A program made the position numbers and the translations under genes. A DNA stretch of 64,000 bases, taken from NCBI GenBank assembly GCA_018241505.1, contig JAFEDS010000002.1, positions 1 through 64,000 on the forward strand, read 5' to 3'. This document shows, piece after piece, positions 35,132-44,867 of this stretch. The notes below the pieces were generated by a model. It saw only the letters and a program-made list of their open reading frames with translations, made no database searches and was not told the DNA's origin. The stretch is from Pseudomonadota bacterium. Its GTDB lineage: Bacteria > Pseudomonadota > Gammaproteobacteria > Steroidobacterales > Steroidobacteraceae. Position 1 is the stretch's first letter. Each line of letters starts with the position of its first letter.

Positions 35132-35229
35132 TGACTCTTACCTCGCGGCGCACGCCACGGCGCCCATCGCCTGGACGCGCGCCTCATATGTTGACTTGCG
35201 TTTGGGGGCGGGCCTGCGGAAATTCGCGA

Positions 35230-35445
35230 CTAGAGCTCTTCGTCGAAGTCCAGCAGATCCTTCTCGAGCTTTTTATCCGCCAGCACTTCCTCGAGTTTGC
35301 TCCAGGCAGCCTTGCCCTTTTTGCCCTGGTTGCGCACCCGCTTATCGACCCTGTCCAGCAGCCGGTCGTAATCCGTGCCGTCTTCCGTGGGACCGCTCAG
35401 GAATTCATCGTCGAGATCGAAGCTCTCGTTGTCTCGTTCCGACAT
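35230..35445 (-). CDS. Small acidic protein, resembling the PA3496 family
   Basis: This 71-residue, highly charged protein begins MSERDNESFDLDDEFLSG and has a basic centre (RVDKRVRNQGKKGKAAW) and an acidic tail (KLEKDLLDFDEEL). The arrangement of an acidic N-terminus, a short helix and a KLEEVLADKKLEKDL segment recalls PA3496-type proteins, linked by annotation to envelope integrity; this is a weak resemblance. It has no signal peptide or membrane segment. It lies 98 nt upstream of lysAC in the same direction, with a possible promoter upstream. The coding call rests on composition and context. Confidence 0.6.
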   Translation of the reverse strand: MSERDNESFDLDDEFLSGPTEDGTDYDRLLDRVDKRVRNQGKKGKAAWSKLEEVLADKKLEKDLLDFDEEL

Positions 35446-35514
35446 TGCTCGGTGGCTAAATTTGTAAGTTTATCAATGACTAGCGCGGCGCATGCAAGCG
35501 CCGCAAGGCTGGGC

Positions 35515-35542
35515 ACTATAACGGATTGGGGGAGCCAAGCAA
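35515..35542 (-). promoter_or_regulatory. Candidate promoter upstream of the small acidic gene and lysAC
   Basis: On the minus strand TTGCTT (plus 35537-35542) and TATAGT (plus 35515-35520) are spaced by 16 nt. A perfect 7-bp hairpin GCGGCGC/GCGCCGC (plus 35485-35504) lies just downstream, at the start of the predicted transcript or as a terminator for the gene at 35545-36363. By-eye call. Confidence 0.35.
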
Positions 35543-35544
35543 CT

Positions 35545-36363
35545 TTAATTGCGACGACTTCCCTCGCGGACGACTATGGGGGCTCCGCGGCTCAAGCCCA
35601 AGCCCTCGGCGGCACTTTGTTCGGCCCGCGCAATTTCCAGGACACCAAAGGAATTCACCAGGGCCAGGTAGTCGCCGGGCTGGGCATCACCATAGGTGCG
35701 CAGTAGTGGGAACGTGTGGTTGCCTGCCTGCACCAGGGGTTGCCTGAACCGGCCGACCAGGGTGCCATCGATATTGCTGATGAGGTTACCAAAGTGATCG
35801 ATTGTGATGACGACCCCGGTGACCGCGCTCGATTCCACAGTGGGCTCATCGACCCAGGCCGGGACGATGGGTCCGGCAGGCGGGCCGAGATCGGCCGGCT
35901 GGCAGCGGCCCGCCGCGATTTCCGCGGCCAGGGGGGCAAAAATATCCCGTCCATGGAAGGTGGCGCTCGGCCGATGCAAGCCAAACCGGGCCAGTCTTTG
36001 TCCTTCCAGGCGGATCACCTCCGCATCCGGGTGCCGGGCGACCACGGGTGCCAGCAACCCATTGTCCGGCGCCAGGAAAACGTGGTCCTGCGCCGAAACG
36101 ATAACAATCTCCCGCGATGTCCCGACGCCAGGATCTACAACGGCGACATGGACGGTGCCGGGCGGGAAGTACCCGAACGCCCGCGCCAGCCAGAAGCCCG
36201 CCTCGGCCGGCCAATGGACCACGATCTCGTGGGTGAGATCGATAATTTTGGCGTCCGGAAATCGCGTGAGAATTACGCCTTTCATGACCCCGACGAACGG
36301 CCCCTGGTGTCCGAAGTCGGTGGTGATGGTGATAACGCCGGACGGCTTTCCTGAAATGGGCAT
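35545..36363 (-). CDS. SAM hydroxide adenosyltransferase/hydrolase (DUF62 family)
   Basis: A 272-residue member of the SAM-dependent chlorinase/fluorinase superfamily. The N-terminal domain shows TITTDFGHQGPFVGVMKG, VAVVDPGVGTSREIVIV and FLAPDNGLLAPV; FHGRDIFAPLAAEIAAG joins the domains; the C-terminal barrel ends IARAEQSAAEGLGL. Bacterial DUF62 members mostly split S-adenosylmethionine to adenosine and methionine using water; halide use requires active-site changes I cannot assess here. It stands alone on the minus strand between the small acidic gene and a divergent LysR gene, and its physiological role is unclear. Confidence 0.88.
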   Translation of the reverse strand: MPISGKPSGVITITTDFGHQGPFVGVMKGVILTRFPDAKIIDLTHEIVVHWPAEAGFWLARAFGYFPPGTVHVAVVDPGVGTSREIVIVSAQDHVFLAPDNGLLAPVVARHPDAEVIRLEGQRLARFGLHRPSATFHGRDIFAPLAAEIAAGRCQPADLGPPAGPIVPAWVDEPTVESSAVTGVVITIDHFGNLISNIDGTLVGRFRQPLVQAGNHTFPLLRTYGDAQPGDYLALVNSFGVLEIARAEQSAAEGLGLSRGAPIVVREGSRRN

Positions 36364-36485
36364 CGAATGAGGGTACCGCGCTCTTACGAAGCAATGCCAC
36401 AGTCACCCGCGTCAATACCCCGGAAGACATCTTGGTTGCCTCAGCGGTGAAAGGCCAAGCTCTACATTGAGGAGTTGGGTAAGCG

Positions 36486-37460
36486 ATGAGCGCATACGAG
36501 CGACTACCGTTGAATGCCTTGCGTGTTTTCGAGGCAGTGGCGACGCGTCTGAGTTTCGGCGAAGCGGCTGAAGCGTTGCATGTCACACCGGCCGCGGTCA
36601 GTCAGCAGATCAAAACCCTCGAAGACTACCTGCAGACACCGCTGTTCCGCCGCGACGGCCGCAAGGTGCAGCTCACGGCAGAAGGCGCAAGACTGCTGCC
36701 GGGAATCCGCCAAGGCCTCGATCAGCTCGAAGCCACCTTGCAGCACCTGCGCCAGGATCGGCAGTCGGGCAATATCAACATGAGCACGCTGGCCTCGTTC
36801 CTCGCTCGCTGGCTGAGCCCGCGACTGGGAGAGTTCCGCTCGCTGCATCCTGACATTGAATTGCGCATCCACACCTCCCCTGAGGCTGTGGACTTCGCGC
36901 GCACCGATTTTCATGCGGCGGTCCGCTTCGGGCTGGGTGGCTACGGGGATCTACATACGGAAAAGATCCTGGGCGACTGGTTGGTGGTCGTCGCGACGCC
37001 GGAAGTCATCGACAAGTATGGAATGCTGCCGAACAGGGGCGATCTGTCGCAGTACCCCCTGATCCATGGGGATGAGTTGGATTGGACCAACTGGTCGACG
37101 GGCGACACTCGCTCCATGAGAGCGCTGCGCGGCGCGTTTATTGACGAGCCTATCAGCATGCTGACGGCCTGCATGGCCGGAATGGGATACGCGCTGTCGC
37201 GGTGGACGATTGCGTACAGCGATCTGAAGGCGGGCCGGCTTGCAATCGCGAGTGAGCACATTCTGCCGCATCAGTTTACTTACTACTTTGTGTGCCCGAA
37301 GGACTACGCCACCTTCCCGAAGGTGGCGGCGCTGCGTGATTGGTTGTTGGTACAGGGGCGGGAATTTGAGCAGCCGCCACTGGCGGGGACGGGGGCGGGC
37401 CCGAAGCGGGCGGCGAAGGCCGCCACAGCCAAGGCGGCCTCAGCCAAGCGCAAGCCCTGA
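36486..37460 (+). CDS. LysR family transcriptional regulator (GcvA-like)
   Basis: The 324-residue protein has a winged helix-turn-helix (LPLNALRVFEAVATRLSFGE, then ALHVTPAAVSQQIKTLEDYL) and a periplasmic-binding-protein-like effector domain (about 95-300) with the GcvA-branch pattern (PRLGEFRSLHPDIELRIHTS; FHAAVRFGLGGYGDL). GAGGAG precedes ATG 36486. The C-terminus is Ala/Lys-rich (KRAAKAATAKAASAKRKP), which may be a disordered basic tail. It is convergent with the transaldolase gene, 3 nt apart, and its regulated genes are not evident. Confidence 0.9.
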   Translation: MSAYERLPLNALRVFEAVATRLSFGEAAEALHVTPAAVSQQIKTLEDYLQTPLFRRDGRKVQLTAEGARLLPGIRQGLDQLEATLQHLRQDRQSGNINMSTLASFLARWLSPRLGEFRSLHPDIELRIHTSPEAVDFARTDFHAAVRFGLGGYGDLHTEKILGDWLVVVATPEVIDKYGMLPNRGDLSQYPLIHGDELDWTNWSTGDTRSMRALRGAFIDEPISMLTACMAGMGYALSRWTIAYSDLKAGRLAIASEHILPHQFTYYFVCPKDYATFPKVAALRDWLLVQGREFEQPPLAGTGAGPKRAAKAATAKAASAKRKP

Positions 37461-37463
37461 GCG

Positions 37464-38576
37464 CTACTTGCCGCGGCGTTCTTCCAACCAGCCCTGCAAC
37501 TTGTCGAACGGCTCGACAAACTTGCGCACCGCCTCTTCCTCCAACTGCCGCGCGACCTCTTCCAGGTCGATGCCAAGCTTGTTGAGGCCATCCTGGATGC
37601 CCTGCCACTGTCCGAGGTGACGCTGCAGGCTCAACTGCGGCTTGCCGGTCTGCCGATAGGCATTGATCGTGTCGAGCGGCGCGGTATTGACCGTGTTGGG
37701 TCCGATCAACTCTTCCACGTACTTGATCGGGCTGTATGCCTTGTCCTTCGTGGAAGTCGACGCCCACAACAGGCGCTGTGGCCGCGCGCCCGCCTTGGCC
37801 AACGCCTGCCAACGCGGTGAGGCAATCAGTTCCTGGTAAATGGTGTAAGCGCGTGCGGCATTGGCAATTGCCGCCTGACCACGCAGTCCCTTTGCAGCCG
37901 CCTGTCCGGAGGCCGCGAGCTCATCCAGCTTCGGGTCCACATTGCTGTCGATGCGGCTGAGGAAGAAGCTGGCAACCGAAGCCACGCGATCGACCGGCTT
38001 CCTGGCGGCAACGCGCTGCTCCAGGCCCTCAATGTAGGCCAGCGCAACTGCGCGATAGCGCTCGGGCGAAAACAACAGTGTCACATTGACATTGATGCCG
38101 TCTGCAATGACCTGGCGAATGGCGCCGATTCCCGCCTCCGTGCCCGGAATCTTGATGAACGCATTCCCACGGTTGAGATTGCCCCAGAGCCGACGCGCAT
38201 CCTTGACGCTGCCTTCGGAGTCGAACGCCAGGTGCGGCGAGACCTCGAGACTCACGAAGCCATCTTTGCCCTCTTCCTTGTCATACAGGGGGCGAAACAG
38301 ATCCGCCGCCCGCTGCAGGTCATCGATGGCGAGGGCCTCGTAGATTTCCATGCTGCTTTTCACTTTGGGCAGCAGGTCCTTGATAGCCTGGGCATAGAGC
38401 GGATCGCCCGTGATGGAATGCGCCAGGATGGCGGGATTCGAGGTGACCCCCGCTACGCAATCATCCTTGATGAGCTTCGCCAGGCTGCCGTCATTGAGCA
38501 TTTTTTTGCCAATGTCGTCCAGCCAGATGCTTTGTCCGAGTTGGTGCAGTTGCACGAGGGGATTTGAGGTAGCCAC
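37464..38576 (-). CDS. tal: Transaldolase (long-type)
   Basis: From GTG 38576, preceded by AGGTGA, the product has 370 residues and begins MATSNPLVQLHQLGQSIWLD, the usual opening of the ~370-residue class. DDCVAGVTSNPAIL and the Schiff-base Lys in NAFIKIPGTEAGIGAIRQV (K142) are clear. It exchanges dihydroxyacetone units between sugar phosphates in the pentose phosphate pathway. A longer frame from GTG 38618 would overlap the phosphoketolase end by 14 nt and lacks a good ribosome-binding site. The gene is downstream of phosphoketolase in the same direction. Confidence 0.92.
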   Translation of the reverse strand: MATSNPLVQLHQLGQSIWLDDIGKKMLNDGSLAKLIKDDCVAGVTSNPAILAHSITGDPLYAQAIKDLLPKVKSSMEIYEALAIDDLQRAADLFRPLYDKEEGKDGFVSLEVSPHLAFDSEGSVKDARRLWGNLNRGNAFIKIPGTEAGIGAIRQVIADGINVNVTLLFSPERYRAVALAYIEGLEQRVAARKPVDRVASVASFFLSRIDSNVDPKLDELAASGQAAAKGLRGQAAIANAARAYTIYQELIASPRWQALAKAGARPQRLLWASTSTKDKAYSPIKYVEELIGPNTVNTAPLDTINAYRQTGKPQLSLQRHLGQWQGIQDGLNKLGIDLEEVARQLEEEAVRKFVEPFDKLQGWLEERRGK

Positions 38577-38604
38577 GGTTTTCACCTGTGATAATGGCAG
38601 AGGA

Positions 38605-41013
38605 TCAGTGTGCGCCACTTTCGTCGCGACTGTCCTGCCAGACCCAGTCGCGCACTTCAGGCATGTCTTCGCCCCGCTGGACGATGTACTGCTTGTGGTC
38701 GGTCAGCTTACCGCGCATCAGTTGCCGCAGGTAGGCGGCCCGATAGCCGAGCTTCGGAACACGGTCCACCACCTGCATGACCAGGTGGAACCGATCCAGA
38801 TCATTGCGCACCACCATATCGAAAGGGGTCGTCGTCGTGCCCTCTTCTTTATAGCCACGGACATGAATATTGCCGTGATTCGTACGCCGATACGTCAGCC
38901 GGTGGATCAGCCACGGATAGCCGTGAAAGGCGAAGACCACCGGCTTATCGGTGGTAAACAGCGCATCGAATTCGCCGCTGGTCAGCCCGTGTGGATGTTC
39001 CTCTCGCGGCTGCAGCGTCATCAGGTCAACAACATTCACGACACGCACCCGCAGATCCGGCGCGTGCTTGCGCAACAGACCGACCGCCGCGAGCGTCTCC
39101 ATCGTTGGAATATCGCCGGCACAGGCCATCACCACATCCGGCTCGCCATCCGTGTCACTGCTGGCCCATTCGAAAATGCCGATGCCGACGGCGCAATGCC
39201 GGTACGCGCTGTCGATATCGAGCCACTGCGGTTCCGGCTGCTTGCCGGCGACAATGACATTCACCAGGTTGCGACTGCGCAAGCACTGATCGGCAACACA
39301 GAGCAAGGTGTTGCCATCCGGCGGCAGATAGACACGTACCACGTCGGCCTTCTTGTTGCACACGACATCAATGAATCCCGGATCCTGATGCGAGAAGCCG
39401 TTGTGATCCTGCCGCCACACATGCGAGGTGAGCAGAATATTGAGCGAGGATACGCTGCGCCGCCAGGGAATCTTCCGGGAGGCCTCCAACCACTTGGCAT
39501 GCTGGTTGAACATCGAATCGACAATGTGGATGAAGGCTTCGTAGCAGTTGAACAGTCCATGCCGTCCCGTCAGCAGATAACCTTCCAGCCAACCCTGGCA
39601 CTGATGCTCGGACAACACCTCCATGACGCGGCCATCCGTCGCGAGATGACTGTCGTCGGGTTCCAACTCCGCCTCCCAGGTGCGCTGGGTGACTTCAAAC
39701 ACTCCATCCAGGCGATTGGAAGCCGTTTCGTCCGGCCCGAGCAGGCGAAAATTCCTCTGCGTGGAGTTGAGTTTGAACACATCCCGCAGGTACGCACCGA
39801 GCAGCCGGGTGGACTCGGCCACGTCCGCCCCGGGTCGTGTGACCTTCGTGGCGTATTTGCGCAGCTCCGGCAGATGCAGGTCCTGCAGCAGCAAGCCGCC
39901 ATTCGCGTGCGGCGTGGAGCCCATGCGGCGGGTGCCTTTTGGACTGGATTCCCGTACCAGCTCGACAGGCGCGCCCTTCTCGTCAAACAGCTCTTCGGGT
40001 TTATAACTGCGCAACCACTGTTCCAACATGCGCAGGTGCTCGGGATTGGTCGCAAGGCCTGCGAGCGGTACCTGATGGGCGCGCCACGTGCCTTCCACCT
40101 TCTGGCCATCGACCAGCTTCGGCCCAGTCCACCCTTTCGGACTCTGCAACACAATCATCGGCCAGCGTGGACGTGCGGCTTTCGCCCCTGTCTTGCGCGC
40201 CTCGCGCTGGATTTTGTCGATACGGTCGAATATCCGATCGAGCGTACCTGCCATCTGCCGGTGCATGTCCTCGGGCTCGTGGCCTTCAACAAAGAACGGC
40301 TCCCAGCCGTAACCCATCAACAGATTTTCGAGCTCCGTGCGCGGAATCCGCGCGAGGATTGTCGGGTTGGCAATCTTGTAGCCATTCAGATGCAGAATGG
40401 GCAGCACGACCCCGTCCCGCGCGGGGTTCAGGAACTTGTTGGAATGCCAGGCCGTGGCCAGCGGTCCGCTCTCCGCTTCCCCATCGCCGACAATGCACGC
40501 GACCACGAGATCGGGATTGTCAAAGGCCGCGCCAAACGCATGCGACAGCGAATAACCGAGCTCGCCACCTTCATTGATCGACCCCGGCACATCCGGCGCA
40601 CAGTGACTGGGAATCCCGCCCGGAAACGAGAACTGCTTGAACAGGCGCCGCATCCCATCAACATCCTGGCCGATGTCGGGGTACAGTTCGCTGTAGCTGC
40701 CCTCCAGATAGGTGTTGGCCACCAGGGCCGGTCCGCCGTGGCCGGGACCGATGATTGCGAGTACGTTGCGCTCACGAGCAACAATGATCCGGTTCAAATG
40801 CGCGTACAGGAAATTGATGCCCGGCGTCGTGCCCCAATGTCCCAGCAGCCGCGGTTTGATGTGCTCGAGCGTGAGCGGCTCGCGCAACAGCGGATTGTCG
40901 AGCAGATAGATCTGTCCCGCCGCCAGGTAATTGGCGGCTCGCCACCAGGCATGGATACGTTGCAGCTCGGCGGCGGACAATGGCGCGGATTGCGCTTTTG
41001 TGTCAGCGGACAT
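38605..41013 (-). CDS. xfp: Phosphoketolase (xylulose-5-phosphate/fructose-6-phosphate)
   Basis: ATG 41013, with GAGG upstream, gives 802 residues beginning [23 protein letters not shown] and family motifs are clear: [20 protein letters not shown], the TPP-binding [20 protein letters not shown], and [20 protein letters not shown]. It splits xylulose 5-phosphate or fructose 6-phosphate to acetyl phosphate and a triose or erythrose phosphate. The acetate kinase gene lies divergently 40 nt away, giving a direct route from acetyl phosphate to ATP and acetate. The upstream extension of the frame (to 41160) crosses the acetate kinase gene and is rejected. Confidence 0.96.
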   Translation of the reverse strand: MSADTKAQSAPLSAAELQRIHAWWRAANYLAAGQIYLLDNPLLREPLTLEHIKPRLLGHWGTTPGINFLYAHLNRIIVARERNVLAIIGPGHGGPALVANTYLEGSYSELYPDIGQDVDGMRRLFKQFSFPGGIPSHCAPDVPGSINEGGELGYSLSHAFGAAFDNPDLVVACIVGDGEAESGPLATAWHSNKFLNPARDGVVLPILHLNGYKIANPTILARIPRTELENLLMGYGWEPFFVEGHEPEDMHRQMAGTLDRIFDRIDKIQREARKTGAKAARPRWPMIVLQSPKGWTGPKLVDGQKVEGTWRAHQVPLAGLATNPEHLRMLEQWLRSYKPEELFDEKGAPVELVRESSPKGTRRMGSTPHANGGLLLQDLHLPELRKYATKVTRPGADVAESTRLLGAYLRDVFKLNSTQRNFRLLGPDETASNRLDGVFEVTQRTWEAELEPDDSHLATDGRVMEVLSEHQCQGWLEGYLLTGRHGLFNCYEAFIHIVDSMFNQHAKWLEASRKIPWRRSVSSLNILLTSHVWRQDHNGFSHQDPGFIDVVCNKKADVVRVYLPPDGNTLLCVADQCLRSRNLVNVIVAGKQPEPQWLDIDSAYRHCAVGIGIFEWASSDTDGEPDVVMACAGDIPTMETLAAVGLLRKHAPDLRVRVVNVVDLMTLQPREEHPHGLTSGEFDALFTTDKPVVFAFHGYPWLIHRLTYRRTNHGNIHVRGYKEEGTTTTPFDMVVRNDLDRFHLVMQVVDRVPKLGYRAAYLRQLMRGKLTDHKQYIVQRGEDMPEVRDWVWQDSRDESGAH

Positions 41014-41053
41014 CGTGTCCCTCATCTTTGGCGAATGCTCGAAAGGAAGCTTC

Positions 41054-42187
41054 GTGTGTAGCACAAAACATTCCAATACGTATTGTACGGTCCTGACGGT
41101 GAACAGCGGCAGCACCTCGGTAAAGCTCGCGGCATTCAGCGTCGGCGCCGGCACCGTCACACAGATTTCACACGAGCATCTCAGTGGCGAAAAGCTCGTG
41201 CCCCAGGAAGTTCTGTGCGGGTTTCTCGCCAGGCTGCCGAGCGCTCCGCAGGCAATCGCACATCGCGTCGTTCATGGCGGGCACCATTTCTCCGCGCCTG
41301 TCAGGATCGATGCCCAGGTCCTGCGCACAATCGGGGAGCTGTCAGAGCTGGCACCCCTTCATAATCCCAAGGCGCTCGAATGGATCGAGGCCGCGCGCGC
41401 GGTTGCCGGCGCCGATGTTGCGCAGGTTGCCGCATTCGACACTTCGTTCTTCACATCATTGCCGCGCGTTGCCGGTGAATATGCGCTCGCGCCGAAATTT
41501 GGCGTACAGCAGGATGTGCGCCGGTACGGTTTCCATGGATTGGCGCATCAGGCGCTGTGGCAGCGGTGGCTGCAATTGCGGCCAGAGCTGCCACGTGGCG
41601 GTAAGCTGATTACCTTGCAGCTAGGCGGTGGCGCCTCCATCACGGCAATCGATCGCGGTCAACCGCTGGACACCTCGATGGGATTCTCACCCCTTGAAGG
41701 CCTGGTCATGGGCACCCGGACCGGCGATGTCGACCCGGCGGTCGTTCCCCACCTGCAAGCACGCCTGGGGAAGACCTCCGAAGAGATCATTTCGCTGCTC
41801 AATAGGGAGTCCGGTGTCGCGGGACTGTCGGGAGGCGAGACGAACCTGGGGACGCTGGCGGCCGATCCGGACCCGCAGTCCCAGTTCACGGTCGATCTGT
41901 ATTGTTACCGGGCCCGCAAGTACATCGGTGCCTACCTTACCGTCCTGGGCGGGTGCGATGGTATCGTCTTTGGGGGCGGAGTCGGCGAACACGTTCCGGC
42001 GGTCCGACAGCGTATCGTGGCGGGTCTGGGCTGGGCCGGTATCGAGCTGGATGGGGCGGCGAATGATGCTGCGCGGGGACAGGAGGCCCGCATCGACTCG
42101 GCGCAGTTGCCTGTCAGGGTGCAGGTGATCCCCGTCGAAGAAGAAGGTGTTCTCGTGCGCGCGGCCGTGGAAATACTTGGGGTTTGA
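41054..42187 (+). CDS. ackA: Acetate kinase
   Basis: GTG 41054, with AAGGAAG 4 nt upstream, gives 377 residues starting (M)[20 protein letters not shown]. Acetokinase motifs follow: [61 protein letters not shown] and [13 protein letters not shown]. It interconverts acetyl phosphate plus ADP with acetate plus ATP. The protein is slightly short for the family (about 395-400). It is divergent from phosphoketolase with only 40 nt between start codons, so their promoters must lie within or beyond the facing genes. Confidence 0.94.
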   Translation: MCSTKHSNTYCTVLTVNSGSTSVKLAAFSVGAGTVTQISHEHLSGEKLVPQEVLCGFLARLPSAPQAIAHRVVHGGHHFSAPVRIDAQVLRTIGELSELAPLHNPKALEWIEAARAVAGADVAQVAAFDTSFFTSLPRVAGEYALAPKFGVQQDVRRYGFHGLAHQALWQRWLQLRPELPRGGKLITLQLGGGASITAIDRGQPLDTSMGFSPLEGLVMGTRTGDVDPAVVPHLQARLGKTSEEIISLLNRESGVAGLSGGETNLGTLAADPDPQSQFTVDLYCYRARKYIGAYLTVLGGCDGIVFGGGVGEHVPAVRQRIVAGLGWAGIELDGAANDAARGQEARIDSAQLPVRVQVIPVEEEGVLVRAAVEILGV

Positions 42188-42260
42188 GCCGTTACTACCT
42201 CGTGCGGGAACGATGCTTGCCTGCATAGATTCCGTTTACACGTTTACCAGGAGTGCCGAA

Positions 42261-42551
42261 ATGGTAGAGCTGAATGTTGGCAAACTGGCCGATGACCTGC
42301 AGTCCCTCGTCGGTGACGCCGAAGAGTTGTTGCGCGCCACGGCAGGGGTCGCCGGGGAAAAGGCGGCCGAGGCGCGCGAGCGCGCTGAGGAGTCCCTGCG
42401 TGCAGTGCGCAGCCGGCTGAAATCCGTTGAACGCGACCTGACGGGCCGGGCCCGAGTCGTCGGTGAGTATGTCGAAGACAACCCGTGGAAGGCGATTGCC
42501 GTCGTGGGCGGAGTCGCATTGGTGCTTGGGCTACTCATGGGACGGAAATGA
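42261..42551 (+). CDS. DUF883 (ElaB/YqjD family) membrane-anchored protein
   Basis: A 96-residue protein starting MVELNVGKLADDLQSLVGDA with a long amphipathic/coiled-coil helix rich in Ala, Glu and Arg (AGEKAAEARERAEESLRAVR) and a C-terminal membrane anchor (AIAVVGGVALVLGLLMGRK). This is the ElaB/YgaM/YqjD layout; YqjD is associated with inner membrane and ribosomes in E. coli. AGGAG precedes ATG 42261. The gene starts a three-gene operon with ATGA overlaps. Confidence 0.9.
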   Translation: MVELNVGKLADDLQSLVGDAEELLRATAGVAGEKAAEARERAEESLRAVRSRLKSVERDLTGRARVVGEYVEDNPWKAIAVVGGVALVLGLLMGRK

Positions 42552-42961
42552 CCGAAGAGCCCGCCAGCGATCACGCGGCAGAAGGCACTCCACCGGGCGG
42601 GCCCATCGGCGTCATCCGAGGCCTTTTTGTCAGTGTGCTCGAGGCAGCTCGGACACGGCTCGATCTCGCGGCGGTTGAAGCCGAGATCTTTCTACTGCGG
42701 ACGATCCAGATGTTGCTCTGGGCGTTCGCCGCAGTGGCGTGTGGGCTCCTGGCTTTGGCGTTTGTTGTGGTCGCGGTTGTTGCCGCGCTGTGGGACACCC
42801 ATCGGATGCTGGGGGTCCTGGGCGGCGCGGGACTGTTTTTGGTCCTCATGGGGCTGTTCGGCTACATCGCGAGCCGATCGTTCCGGTCGAAGCCGCACAT
42901 GCTGGCAGGAACGCTGGAGCAGCTCGAAACCGACCAACACCGGGTCAGTGGCGCACCATGA
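42548..42961 (+). CDS. Phage holin family/YqjE-like membrane protein
   Basis: A 137-residue protein with a polar N-terminus, an amphipathic segment (VLEAARTRLDLAAVEAEIFL) and two membrane helices (MLLWAFAAVACGLLALAF and VLGGAGLFLVLMGLFGYIA). The RLDLAAVEAE pattern is typical of YqjE-type proteins often labelled holin family. It overlaps the DUF883 gene by ATGA and is followed by a YqjK-like gene with another overlap, the same order as E. coli yqjD-yqjE-yqjK. Confidence 0.85.
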   Translation: MTEEPASDHAAEGTPPGGPIGVIRGLFVSVLEAARTRLDLAAVEAEIFLLRTIQMLLWAFAAVACGLLALAFVVVAVVAALWDTHRMLGVLGGAGLFLVLMGLFGYIASRSFRSKPHMLAGTLEQLETDQHRVSGAP

Positions 42962-43323
42962 GTACCCGGCTCGATGCATTGGAGGCGAGGCGCCAAGCGC
43001 TGCTCAACAAGTGCGAAGAGCAGCGGCTGGAGCTGGCCTATCGGGTCGCGCAGGTAACGCCGCGCGCTGCACTCACCGCCTGGAGTCAACGCAAGGCTGG
43101 CAAGGGCGGTAAGAGTGTGCTGCCCTGGATTGCGGGGGCGGCTGGCTTGTTGATGATGTTGTTTCGCAGGCGGCGTCGAGTCCGCGGTGGTGGTTTGCGT
43201 GGTGTGGGGTTGGTTACGACTTTGCTGGCGTTGACTACGCGGGCGACTACAATTTTGCGGGTGTTGGCGCAGCTTCGCGCGCTGTACGCGACGTATAAGG
43301 CAACGCGGCGGGCTGAGCGGTAA
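42958..43323 (+). CDS. YqjK-like protein
   Basis: A 121-residue protein beginning MSTRLDALEARRQALLNKCE, a coiled-coil start as in YqjK (which has an N-terminal helix with many Arg and Leu), then a hydrophobic segment VLPWIAGAAGLLMMLFRR and a basic C-terminus with GVGLVTTLLALTT. It is the third gene of the yqjD-yqjE-yqjK-like operon, starting in an ATGA overlap. Sequence similarity to YqjK is inferred mainly from position and overall build. Confidence 0.75.
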   Translation: MSTRLDALEARRQALLNKCEEQRLELAYRVAQVTPRAALTAWSQRKAGKGGKSVLPWIAGAAGLLMMLFRRRRRVRGGGLRGVGLVTTLLALTTRATTILRVLAQLRALYATYKATRRAER

Positions 43324-43341
43324 GAGGTTGGGCGGCGTCGG

Positions 43342-44694
43342 CTATTGGCTGTTTGGCACCGTCGGTACTGCGGGCGGAGCTAACGTCGGCTTCGGGACTG
43401 CCGTTGCCGCCGGGGGCGCGGTGCCGGCACCGGTGCCGGGGGCGAATACCGGTGCAAGGGTTTTCGTTGGTGGCTCTGATGTTGGTGCAGGCGCGTTCGG
43501 TACGGCGGCGCTGGCAGGCGGAGAGTTGACGGCCCCGGGCGCAACGCCAGCGTTAGGTGCGGCAGCGCTGGCCGGCAGCACCGCAGCGGGTGTGGACGAG
43601 TTGGCAACGCTTGGCGGCAGCACCGCAGCGGGTGTGGATGAGTTGGTAACGCTTGGCGGCAACGTGGCGCTGGTCGCCGCCGTTACGGCGGGCGCGGCGC
43701 CGTTTGGCGCTGCAGCACCATTTGGAGCAGGGGCGCCATTGGGTGTGGGTGCATCCGGGGCCGGGCTCAAATCCGCCTGCAGGCCCACCACTGCGGGAAT
43801 CCCGTTTGCGGCCTGCAGCGTCTCGCGCGCAAGGTCCCAATGAATCGCTGCCGTATCGGTCCCCACAGCCTTGTCCAACTGTTGGGACAGTAACTCCAGG
43901 TTCGGCTCGGTGGTCTGACCCTCGGCATCAACCGGCGGGTGGGCCTCGAGCAGCAGCTCGCCGTCGACATAAGCCACTTTTACCGGATCGTTGATCAGCC
44001 ACACTTTGGTGCCGACGGGCACGAGCGGAAACAGTGCGGCCACATCCTCCGGGTACATGCGAATACAACCGTGAGTGATGGCCATGCCCACGGCCATGGG
44101 ATTGTTGGTTCCGTGAAGCATGTAACTCCCGCCCCCGACCGCGAGTCTCATAGCGTAGTCACCGAGCGGATTGTCTGGACCGGCGGGGACTACTTTCGGC
44201 AGTGGGTCGCCGTTTGCAATGTGCTCCTTGCGTACTGACTCGGGCGGATACCAGGCCGGATGCTTCTGCTTGGAAATGACCCGGGTCTCGCCGAGCGGCG
44301 TGCTCCAGTCCATTTTGCCGATGCTCACCGGATAGGTAATGACAACCGGCTTTTCACCCTTTTTGGGCTTGGGAAAGTAGTAAAGGCGGTGCTCGGGCAG
44401 GTTGACGACAATGCCCTCATGCGGCCCGGGCGGCAGAATTCGCCGGCCGGGCAGGAGAATGTCGGTGCCCTCGCCCGGCAACCACATGTCCACATGTGGG
44501 TTCGCGCGGATGATTTCCTCGTAACCGAGGCTGTAGCGTCGCGCTATGTCGAGCAGCGTGTCCTGGTACGTGGACTTGATGCGCTCATCCGTGCCGAAAA
44601 CGGCCGAGCCATTTTCGGGCAATTCATACACGGTGGCGCCGACAGGCCCTGCCAGGCCGCCGAGCAACGCCGCAATCGCCATCCACCGCTTCAT
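43342..44694 (-). CDS. L,D-transpeptidase (YkuD/ErfK family) with LysM-like domain and long Pro/Ala-rich tail
   Basis: The 450-residue exported protein has a signal peptide (MKRWMAIAALLGGLAGPVGA), a LysM-like segment (about 38-82, TYQDTLLDIARRYSLGYEEI) and a YkuD domain (about 93-240) with HGTNNPMAVGMAITHGCIRM, so the catalytic Cys is C210. It should cross-link peptidoglycan or attach lipoproteins. From about residue 300 the tail is low-complexity Ala/Pro/Asn with a near-perfect 14-residue tandem repeat; the catalytic domain is complete without it. It is convergent with the yqjK-like gene, 18 nt apart. Confidence 0.92.
   Translation of the reverse strand: MKRWMAIAALLGGLAGPVGATVYELPENGSAVFGTDERIKSTYQDTLLDIARRYSLGYEEIIRANPHVDMWLPGEGTDILLPGRRILPPGPHEGIVVNLPEHRLYYFPKPKKGEKPVVITYPVSIGKMDWSTPLGETRVISKQKHPAWYPPESVRKEHIANGDPLPKVVPAGPDNPLGDYAMRLAVGGGSYMLHGTNNPMAVGMAITHGCIRMYPEDVAALFPLVPVGTKVWLINDPVKVAYVDGELLLEAHPPVDAEGQTTEPNLELLSQQLDKAVGTDTAAIHWDLARETLQAANGIPAVVGLQADLSPAPDAPTPNGAPAPNGAAAPNGAAPAVTAATSATLPPSVTNSSTPAAVLPPSVANSSTPAAVLPASAAAPNAGVAPGAVNSPPASAAVPNAPAPTSEPPTKTLAPVFAPGTGAGTAPPAATAVPKPTLAPPAVPTVPNSQ
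43574..43657. repeat. 42-bp tandem duplication inside the L,D-transpeptidase tail
   Basis: Two adjacent 42-nt units, 43574-43615 and 43616-43657, differ at two positions (both C to T). They encode a repeated 14-residue unit of the type LPPSVxNSSTPAAV. The low divergence suggests a recent duplication in a tail that tolerates length change. Confidence 0.9.
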
Positions 44695-44867
44695 GTCATT
44701 TCCACCAAAGCTACCTAAACTATTGAATATTAATAGATCCAGCCCACGGGCTCAATCCCGGGCGCGGGCTGCCCCACAGATGATGGGCACTGCACTTGCT
44801 GAGTACAAGCCTCGAGCACAAGCCGTCAATCCACAAACCCAACAAATGGAATTTCCGCGGAGCACGC

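Noticed and set aside
38410-41061. Plus-strand frame of 883 residues opposite phosphoketolase
   Set aside because: It lies antisense to a clear phosphoketolase with all TPP motifs; no motif or ribosome-binding site supports it.
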